From Lactuca virosa (taxonomy: Eukaryota; Streptophyta; Magnoliopsida; Asterales; Asteraceae): 64,000 nt of DNA. The position numbers and the translations under genes were made by a program. A model generated the notes under the pieces. That model had not been told where the DNA came from and did no database searches. It worked only from the letters and a program-made list of their open reading frames with translations. Every line of letters starts with the position of its first letter. Within the stretch, counting starts at the first letter, position 1. The DNA is taken from positions 75,874,425 through 75,938,424 of the forward strand of contig CAKMRJ010005745.1 in NCBI GenBank assembly GCA_928212115.1, in the 5' to 3' direction. Below are positions 56,034-64,000 of this stretch, in pieces.

Positions 56034-56138
56034 TTGGAAAATATTCGGGCAATGCTCAACAATCCGTTGTGTAGGGATGAGATTTATGCATTTTTCTATC
56101 GGGGAAAGATCAAGGAGGAAACGACGGGAACAGAGGTG
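56034..56138 (+). pseudogene. Terminal exon of a CACTA (En/Spm-like) gene, split by hAT
   Basis: A splice acceptor TTATGTAG precedes an open stretch beginning LENIRAMLNNPLCRDEIYAF that runs up to the hAT insertion at 56,139. Its frame resumes after the hAT copy at 59,261 and soon stops. The flanking DNA to 59,634 has a CACTA terminus and subterminal repeats, so I take this as the end of the element's own gene. The domain is not one I can name with confidence, and the CACTA left part was not found. Function would be transposition or nothing. Confidence 0.45.
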
Positions 56139-59100
56139 CATGGGCGAAGCCATATTGAGACAAGGCCCACCCACACATATTTGTTTATATGTAATATGTA
56201 TATGTTTTATTATATATAAAAAAAAACGATTGGGCTTCTTAAGTAGAATTGGCCCACCCTAAATTAAATTGAAATTGCATATGCAGCTTTGTCTCCTGAA
56301 TATTGTCTCACACATATATATTTTTCAGATTCAAGAAGCACTTTTTTCAATAGTTATTTTAAAGTTGATGATCGTTATTTCTTATTCAAATTATTAATTG
56401 TTATTCATCAATCGGCAATTCGTCGCCATCATCAAGTTAGTTATTTTTTTTTCTGTTATCCTAATTACTCAATTACTTCATTATTGTTTTTATTTTCATT
56501 ATAGATTTTATATTTTTATCACAAATTTCTAATAAATTAGGTTATTACATCTTACTATGAATTAATTAATTGTATTATTGTAAGTTTGTAATTGTATAAA
56601 AATATAAGAGTGTGTTTGTAATTGAAATTTTTTGTGCTTAGTGAATTTGTTGAGCAATGGGGCCAAAGTAAAAAAAGGTTAGATTCGTTTTTTACGCGTA
56701 ATGTTTTACCAAGAGGTAAAGAGAAAGCCACAACAGAAATGGATAATCAAGTATCTTCAAAGGATAAGAACCCATCATCATCATTACCTATTGAGAACCC
56801 TCAACCACCTCTAGAAAATGGTAACCCTCCACCATATTTGACAGTTGAAAATCCTAGCTTTTGTTCTATTGAACATGATCCTGGCCTACATCTACCTATA
56901 TTGAAATATGTAGCCAATATGCGGGATGAAATCAGACGGGCATACTTGAGATCTGGGGCCACATCAACCAATGTTACCTAAATATCCTGCATCTAGGTCA
57001 AAAAGTCATCCACGACGCTTTCAGTCTAAATGGTATTCCGAATTTCCTTGGCTTGAGTATTCTCAAAGTAAAAATAGAGCATATTGTTTTTATTGCTATC
57101 TTTTTCTTGAAGAATCAAATACCCATAATGGTCACGATGCATTCACAATCAGTGGTTGTTAAAACTAGAATAAAGTTAAAAGGAAATATTGCTCATTTTT
57201 GAAACACATAGGAGATGGACCAAACTCTCAGCATAATAATGTTATACGGTTTTGTGATTATCTGATGGATCAATCAGGACATATTGATAAAGTGATGAAA
57301 AAACAATCTGCTGATCAAATTGAAAAGAATTGGTTAAGGGTGAAAACATCAATAGATGTTGTTCGTTTTCTTTTATTTCAGGGGATTGCTTTTAGGGGGC
57401 ATGATGAGAAAACTGATTCAAAAAACCGTGGGAACTTCATTGAGTTGATCAAACACACAACTTCTTACAATGAGGATGTTGCAGGTGTCGTTTTGGAAAA
57501 TGCCCCTGGCAACGCAAAATACACTTCACCTGAGGTCCAGAAAGAAATTATAAATATTTTTGCTAAGAAAGTGAGAAAAAAGATAGTTAAAGATATTTTT
57601 GTGATTCTAAATATTGTATAATCGTTGATGAGGCAAGTGATGAAAGTAAGAAAGAGCAGATCGCCATTGTTCTTCGATATGTTGACAATAAAGGTTACAT
57701 ACAAGAACGGTTTTTTGATCTCGTCCATGTCAAAGATACATCATCTTCCACTTTGTATTCTTCTATATGTGCAACTCTTACTTGTAACAAACTTGTTGAG
57801 AATCTTTGTGGACAAGGGTATGATGGAGCTAGCAACATGCGTGGTGAATGGAAGGGATCACAAGCATTATTTCTCAAGGATTATCCATGTGCTTATTATA
57901 TACATTGTATGGCTCATCGGTTACAACTTGCATTGGTTGCAGCAGCTAGAGAAGTAGACTCTATACATGAATTTTTTGGAAATTTAGCTTTCATTGTAAA
58001 TGTCATAGGTGCTTCTTGTAAACGCCAAGATGAACTACAAGCTGCTCAAGATGCTGAAATTGCAGAAATGCTAGAATCTGGTGAAATTGAAACTGGAAAA
58101 GGGGCTAATCAAATTGGTGCTTTAAACGTGCTGGAGACACTCGTTGGAGCTCACATTTTACTTCTATTAGCAGTCTTCTTCGAATGTACAATCCAACTTG
58201 TACAGTTTTGGAAAACATAAAAAAGGGGGCTCTAATTACAAAAACAAGAGGTGATGCTATTACTGCATTGAAAAGAATGACATCTTTTGAGTTTGTTTTC
58301 ATTTTACATATGATGAAACAATTTTTGGGAATTACTGATGTTCTTTGTCAAGATTTACAACAAAAGTCTCAAGACATCATAATTGCAATGGCAATGGTTT
58401 CCCATACAAAGAAATTGATTGAAACCCTTAGAGATGATGAATGGGGCTATTTTCTCGATGATGTCATGGAATTTTGTAAGAAGCATGATAGTGGTATTCC
58501 TGAATTTAAAGATCCATATTTAGAAGGAAGAAGAAAAAGGAGGGAGGTCTTATTACTACCGAGCATCACTATCATTTTGATATATTTAATGAAACAATTG
58601 ATTTTCAGTTACAAGAAATTGACTCGAGGTTCCATGAAAGAGTTGTAGAGCTTCTAAAACTTAGTGCTGATTTGGATCCACAAGAGGGATATAAATGCTT
58701 CAATTCTGATTCTATTTGCAAACTTGCAAAAAAATATTATTATCTTGATTTCACTGACCAAGAAATAGATGTTTTAAAATTTCAGTTGAAGCACTTTGAA
58801 GCTTATGTAAAGGGTCATCCATTTTTGGGAAAGTCGTCATCTATTGTTGAAGTTTGTTAAGGTTTGGCAAAGACAGGAAAAACAAGTCACTACTATCTTG
58901 TTGACAGATTGATTCGGCTTGTGTTGACCATTCCAGTGTCTACTGCAACTACTGAGCGTGCATTTCCTGCTATAAAAATTGTAAAGAATAGACTACATAA
59001 TAAAATGGATAATGATTTTATTGCTGATAGTCTGGTTCTTTACATCGAGAAAGATATCGTTAAGCTTTTCAGTTTAAATTCAATTTTAAATGTTTTTAAT

Positions 59101-59252
59101 GTTGTAAGAGAGCGTCGTGTGCAACTTAAATGAACAATTTACTTTAAAATGCATACATTGTCACATTTTGGTATCATATGATGTATTTTTCTACTAGTTC
59201 ATATTTTATAAATTATTTGGCTACCCTAAAACAAAATCCTAGCTACGCATTG
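56139..59252 (+). mobile_element. hAT transposon, coding-dead
   Basis: This 3,114-bp element has ends CATGGGCGAAGCCA and (inverted) CAATGCGTAGCTAGG, weakly paired as in worn hAT elements. Flanks CAGAGGTG (56,131-56,138) and CGGAGGTG (59,253-59,260) match at 7 of 8 bases. It contains one gene on the plus strand and about 480 bp of AT-rich DNA before it. It sits within the exon and 3' flank of a CACTA element. Confidence 0.8.
56622..59133 (+). pseudogene. hAT transposase (zinc-finger MYM1/DUF4371 type), decayed
   Basis: This enzyme cuts and pastes the element in the nucleus. A likely acceptor (GTGCTTAG) precedes 56,631. In order: a basic KKRLDSFFTR start; a TTF-type zinc-finger region (FQSKWYSEFPWLEYSQSKNRAYCFYC, 57,018-57,098); a DUF4371 region (57,199-57,590); the RNase-H-like core GQGYDGASNM with CMAHRLQLAL (57,800-57,940) and a GDTRW-type motif near 58,120; then the hAT dimerisation domain LIRLVLTIPVSTATTERAF...KNRLHNKMDN (58,900-59,060). 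Lesions: one extra G in the run 56,955-56,958; stops at 57,160-57,162 and 57,166-57,168; frame changes near 57,590, 58,118 (one base lost) and 58,543; and TAA at 58,858-58,860. It ends at 59,133. All domains are legible but no protein can be made. Confidence 0.9.
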
Positions 59253-59260
59253 CGGAGGTG

Positions 59261-59632
59261 ATGGTTCTTCGGATAATTAGTTTGTGTTTTGTATGTTAGA
59301 ATTGTCATGACACTTTGGTACTAGCTTGTTGTAATTATAAAATCTTGGTTGTTTATTTTGGTATGAAATTAATTATATATAATGTCGTTACACTATTTCG
59401 TACCTAATCCGATATTATATAATTTTCTTTTCTGCTTTAATGTCGTTATGTATCGGTTTTTTTGCACAAAAATCGTTGATTAATAGCGACAGTAACATTA
59501 GCGGTGACAAATATCTTTACCGACGACATTTTGATCAATAGCGACATAGCAGTCGCCGTTATTCCCTTTACCGACGACTTTTCTACTCTTATTAGCGACT
59601 TTTGTCACCAATAATTCCCTTTTTTCTTATAG

Positions 59633-59634
<2 letters not shown>
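59261..59634 (+). mobile_element. CACTA element right end
   Basis: The terminus CCCTTTTTTCTTATAGTA is a one- or two-base variant of the CCC...TTCTTGTAGTG CACTA end. Upstream, TAGCGAC and ACCGACGAC repeats (59,483-59,610) are the usual subterminal array. The left half is interrupted by the hAT copy. The left CACTA terminus was not located. Confidence 0.7.

Positions 59635-59695
<61 letters not shown>
59635..59695. repeat. (TA)n microsatellite
   Basis: About 30 uninterrupted units directly beside the CACTA terminus. Confidence 0.95.
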
Positions 59696-59697
<2 letters not shown>

Positions 59698-60066
59698 TTT
59701 TATTAAATTTAATATAGTATTTAAATGTAATAATTGTAATAAATATACTAATAAATATATATCAATTCAATTTTCCTTTAAATTTCAAAATTCTTAAATT
59801 AAAGCCCAATTATTTTATTTGTTTATTTATTTAAATTATTTGTTTAATTTCAAAAGAGAAATAATCACTTGAATTTTGATAGTTCAATATTTTTTAAATG
59901 TTACTATCTTGTTATTGAACCCATTTTTTTTTATGAATAACTCATTTTGTACACATGTCTTTCAACTAACTAGTATATATAAGTTTATGATTTTTTTTTA
60001 ATAGCCCGTTGAAAACCACTCTTAAGACACACCGCACAGACACTCCACAAGATGTCCTCAAATGTA
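59696..60066. other. AT-rich spacer, nothing recognised
   Basis: No supported frame or repeat. Confidence 0.6.
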
Positions 60067-60074
60067 GTCATCGG

Positions 60075-60609
60075 TAGGCTTGCACAAAAAAACCGGTTTA
60101 CGATCCGACGGTGGCCGAACCGAAAACCGGTTCACCCTTGAACCGGTCCACTGTTGAACCGATCCGATGTCAAACCGAACCGCCGGTTTGTAGTAATTAG
60201 GACTTCTAGCCATTCGAACCGGTTTTGAACCGGTTTATGCTGAACCGATCTAGAAAACCGGTTTTGAACTGATTTTGAACCGGTCTAGAGAACCGGTCTT
60301 GAACCGGTCTTACAAACTAACGATGCATATATTAGCCATGATATCCTAAGAAACAAAACAAACATTGTAAAAAAGAAGCAATTCCGTCCGATTTTTTTTG
60401 AAATGGTTCACCGAACCGGTTTAGGAACCGGTTTATGGTGAACCGATTTGAGGTGAACCGGTTTGTATAGGTTCGAATTATTTTGGTGGTGAACCGGTTT
60501 GAAACCGAACCGGTTTAGGGGTGAACCGGTTTTTGACTTCGTTGACCAGAACTGAACCGGTTTTTTGAACCGGTCCGGTTAAAAAAAAAAAACGGTTTGT
60601 GCATGCCTA
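60075..60609. mobile_element. MITE packed with ACCGGTT motifs (probably hAT)
   Basis: Ends TAGGCTTGCACAAA and (inverted) TAGGCATGCACAAA match at 13 of 14 bases. Flanks GTCATCGG (60,067-60,074) and GTCATCAG (60,610-60,617) match at 7 of 8. About 20 copies of ACCGG in GAACCGGTTT contexts fill both arms in both orientations. There is no coding capacity. Confidence 0.75.
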
Positions 60610-60624
60610 GTCATCAGGATGGTT

Positions 60625-60754
60625 TGGTTTGCACTTTGCACAACGTGGGATTGTCGCTATGTTACCACATGATCAATGGCACAGTGTAGTGGTTTGCACT
60701 TTGCACAACGTGGGATTGTCGCTATGTTACCACATGATCAATGGCACAGTGTAG
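60625..60754. repeat. Perfect 65-bp tandem duplication
   Basis: TGGTTTGCACTTTGCACAAC begins at 60,625 and again at 60,690; the 65-bp copies look identical. Confidence 0.95.
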
Positions 60755-60834
60755 TACTCCGAATAGCCTAATCTATACATATCATATGATTTCAAAAAAT
60801 AACACTCATGTATGAATTTTAATCAAAAGTTATT

Positions 60835-60838
<4 letters not shown>

Positions 60839-60868
<30 letters not shown>
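60839..60868. repeat. (ATA)n microsatellite
   Basis: About ten ATA units. Confidence 0.95.
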
Positions 60869-60869
<1 letters not shown>

Positions 60870-60870
<1 letters not shown>

Positions 60871-62225
60871 TTATTAGTTGTATAACATATGAATTGATTC
60901 GCAACAAAATAATTTTAATTATTAATAATTAAAATTTGAAAAAAAAACAATGTTATTAAAGAGCTGGTAGGCGTTGAAGTGACTTACAATGTTTTTTTTT
61001 TTTTTTTTTGAAAATGAAGATTACCTAACATAAATCATCTTGTTTTATAAGAAAATCCATACTGCCAGCGTAGCTACATTCCAGAACAATTTTACTTATT
61101 TTAATTTGATACATACTTATCTTCTTTTTAATTATTCTTAAATTTTTGTGATTAGTAAAACCACCGATCGAACAATAACCACCCAACCACCGTATTGTAT
61201 CATAGTGTGGAAACTACACATCGCCTTAAATATCTTGAAGTTTCATTTTCTTACGGTTTTGGAAATTTTGCATTTTTTGTTTCTTTGCATGTTGAAGAAA
61301 TGAGGAAATATAGTTTAAAGCAAAATCACACACCTAACTGATTTATAGATTATTTTGCTGGGTAACACAAACATAATCATTAATTCATTCGAAAAATAAG
61401 AAATCATTTTTTAATAATAAGCCCCGTTCTTTGATGTCCAACCCAACAGAGTTTTTAAGATAATCGAGATAATCAATTTGATTACTTCCATCATATATCT
61501 CTCCCCACCTCATTTAAATCGATGGAGACTAAACACGCTATTTGTTCACATGCATGGGCTTAGAGCATTGCTAATCAATTTACCTTACAAAACTGGTCAT
61601 CTTTCTTGTCGCAATTCCAAGCGAATGGGGTGCGGAATATTTTATGAGATACAAAAGCTGCCTAACATCTTTAATTCCAAAATTTTGTTTTTTGTAATAA
61701 TTCTAGTCTGTTTATGTTTGTTTGAAAGCGAACTGTTAGGAGCATTTAGATGTACGCTTTTAATAAAAATCTCGAATTAAAGAAATAGTTTCGTTTAGAA
61801 TATGAGCTTTTAACTTTGAATATAAAAAAAAAACATATATTATGAAAGCTATTTCAAATAGCTATGGGGCTTATAAAAAAATATTTTTGGGAGCTCTTAA
61901 CCTATAAAGTTTTTATTTTATATAGTTTACTGTTTATATATTTCAAAAATTTGCACTGTCAGTAGAAGAATCATCTCCACTTTTCGTGAAGGAGTTGAAT
62001 GACTACAAAATTCCAAGTACTACATGTTTACTGAACCTCAAAACCTACTATGCGATCATTGATCGTGATGATCACATTGATACATATGTGTGAGACATGC
62101 GTTCTCTATATCTAGACTAGAAATTTTGGTGCACTTACTTTGCAAGACCCTAGACGGAAACGTCAAATCATGGTTGCAAAGTTTGGCACCGGATCATATA
62201 TACTTATAAAGCTAGCATTTTTTCT
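60870..62225. other. AT-rich spacer, nothing recognised
   Basis: It includes a poly-T run at about 60,992-61,009. The 100-codon frame at 61,478-61,780 shows no domain, no conserved composition and no gene context, and I do not call it. Confidence 0.55.
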
Positions 62226-62230
62226 TAAAT

Positions 62231-62398
62231 CTCATGCATTTGAAACCCCCATAAAAATTTGCAAACACCTCATGCATTTGAAACCCCCACACCCTTTCAC
62301 CTTCAAAGTAATTAATCACACATAATCTCATTCCAAGAAAATCACACACTCTATAAGTTCAACACCTCATGCATTTGAAACCCCCACACCCTTTCACA
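62231..62398. repeat. CTCATGCATTTGAAACCCCC repeat
   Basis: Three copies lie at about 62,231, 62,270 and 62,367. The last two share about 40 bp including CCACACCCTTTCAC. A related phrase, CATTCATTTGAAACTC, occurs at about 62,995 and inside the Helitron at 63,561. Confidence 0.85.
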
Positions 62399-62871
62399 TT
62401 CATTATATATGTAGTTATATTAGTACATTTTTCTTACAAAAAGTCGTCATTTGGTTGAAGATATTATGATTCAAAAGTTTTCATATAGTTGAAGCATTCA
62501 CGATCCAAATATGATGATTTGAAGAAATGGGTTATGTCGCATCGATGGTAATTGTAATATGATTTTTTCTTTCAACCAAAATAAATGAAGCTTTTCTATT
62601 ATTTCTTTATATTCAATTTCTCATTTGATCTTTATATGTGATTTGTATGTATTACTTAATCTTGAATGTGACTCTCCCAACATCAATGTTTTGCTTAGAA
62701 TATCTTTCTCATTCTTCTTTTTTCAAGATAAACATTTTGATTGCAGGTTAGTAAAGAATTGTCATCAAATTTCTATGGTTGAATGGGGTTAAATAAAGAA
62801 ATAAGATTCTGAAAACGGATATAATAATTGAAGGGATTAAAATGATGCTTCAAAACCAATTATTTAGACGA

Positions 62872-62976
<105 letters not shown>

Positions 62977-63200
62977 CACATTTCCAACTACCGTATTCAT
63001 TTGAAACTCACACTACAACTCAAGAGTTTTCTAATTTATGTATATTTATTAGTTACAACTCAAGAGTTTTTAACTTATGATTATTAATTAGTAATCACTA
63101 ATAACTTTTTATTTTCCTTTCTTTTATAAGGTTGTAAAGTTTTGCTCATTAAAAACATTAATGTATTTGAAGAGATTTGTGATTTAAATATGAAAAGTTA

Positions 63201-63400
63201 ATATAAATGTTATAATAAATGTTTTAGTGTTTTTATGTTATTAAAAGTTGTAGTGTTTATTTTTCATATTTTTTATTATTTGTTGTATATATATCTTTTT
63301 TAATACAAATGTTATAATAGATGTTTTTGTATTTTTATGTTACTAAAAGTTGTAGTTCATATTTTTCTTCATACATTTTGTTACCCGTTATATATAGATT
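63201..63400. repeat. Imperfect tandem duplication, about 102 bp
   Basis: ATATAAATGTTATAATAAAT at 63,201 recurs as ATACAAATGTTATAATAGAT at 63,303. Both are followed by GTTTTTATGTTA-type and AAAAGTTGTAGT phrases. Confidence 0.8.
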
Positions 63401-63520
63401 ATCATACGTTTGATATATAATTTACACAATTTTAAACGGTTGATAAAGTTATCAAATAATTATATATATCACAATGACTTAAAAATTAAAACTATAATCA
63501 TCATATCATATCATATCATA

Positions 63521-63968
63521 TCATACTATATTATAAAAGAAACATTTTTTCTTTCACCACATTCATTTGAAACTCCCAACTTTTCATATTTCCATACAAT
63601 ATGCTTAATTTATTAAGTTAAATATGTTTTTAGTTGTAAACATTATCATAAATGGAAGAGTTTGTGACTTATCAATATGATATACTTAATTTGTTAACTT
63701 CAATATATAGTTAAATAAATAACCTACATTAATATATCAAATAAGCTTAAAAATTTAGTGTAAATTTTAAAACCTAAAGTAAAATATCAAATAATGTTTA
63801 AAAAAAATTCAATATATATTTTTTAACATAGTTAAAAGGAAAACATTAAATATAATAATTATAAAAGAACCTAAATTGATGAATCGAATTAACTAAAAGG
63901 TGTCTGAAAACTATATTCTAACAATATATTTTTAACATGCGCCGCGCAACGCGCGGGAATTCGTCTAG
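63521..63968 (+). mobile_element. Short non-autonomous Helitron
   Basis: The 5' end TCATACTATATTATAAAAGA follows host A at 63,520. The 3' end has a hairpin CCGCGC-AAC-GCGCGG at 63,942-63,956 with perfect 6-bp arms, then 12 bases ending CTAG, followed by host T. All three Helitron hallmarks are met (5' TC, subterminal hairpin, CTRR-3', A-T target). It is 448 bp with no genes. Confidence 0.85.
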
Positions 63969-64000
63969 TAGTATCCATAATTTCATGCAACTCAAGACAA

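Noticed and set aside
61478..61780. 100-codon plus-strand frame
   Set aside because: No recognisable domain, no splice or promoter context, ordinary chance length for this composition.

Overview
The window is plant nuclear DNA with no host gene I can support. It is built almost entirely from transposable elements. The evidence is methionine-initiator and Asp-type tRNA primer sites beside LTRs, Ty3/gypsy and Ty1/copia coding remnants, DNA transposons of five superfamilies, GT-AG introns and long AT-rich spacers. The LTR families look like those of an Asteraceae (lettuce-like) genome; that is from general familiarity only and is a weak inference.

Region 1, about 1-43,767, is one nest of LTR retrotransposons, nearly all on the minus strand. 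The outermost recognisable layer is a Tekay/Del-like gypsy element, here 'gypsy-2'. Its 5' LTR is 42,104-43,767, its gag 40,106-42,103, its pol 24,460-28,209, and a partial 3' LTR lies at 7,352-8,544. A second gypsy ('gypsy-1', 8,545 to about 24,447) sits at that 3' LTR. Gypsy-1 is itself filled by a solo copia LTR (11,126-11,974, perfect 5-bp TSD), an almost complete decayed copia ('copia B', 13,607-21,544) and a Mutator-like MITE. Another copia ('copia A', 2,620-7,351) abuts the 3' LTR remnant, and a third gypsy ('gypsy-0', LTR 954-2,619) cuts copia A. An Athila-like element (28,215-40,100, perfect TSD CCCCG) splits gypsy-2. It keeps an open 1,018-codon gag-protease frame but has lost RT, RNase H and integrase. 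A 3.8-kb PIF/Harbinger element (30,474-34,304, TSD TTA) sits inside the Athila element with both of its genes recognisable and only one nonsense codon seen in the transposase.

Region 2, 43,768-64,000, is AT-rich spacer with scattered small elements. They are a copia 3' fragment, a hAT remnant, a Tourist-like MITE with a CA-rich core, a fold-back element with duplicated polypurine ends, a 77-bp CACTA derivative, two short Helitrons, a CACTA remnant whose last exon is split by a decayed hAT transposase gene (56,139-59,252), a MITE full of ACCGG motifs, tandem duplications and microsatellites.

The strongest pattern is architectural. Three related gypsy LTRs share a backbone. Each carries an unrelated short tandem array at the same offset (289-295 bp from the LTR edge), a cluster of TTGAC cores, and several copies of its own short inverted repeat. 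The Athila LTR independently carries its own inverted-repeat set. I found no CRISPR array, RNA gene, operon or other clearly novel system.
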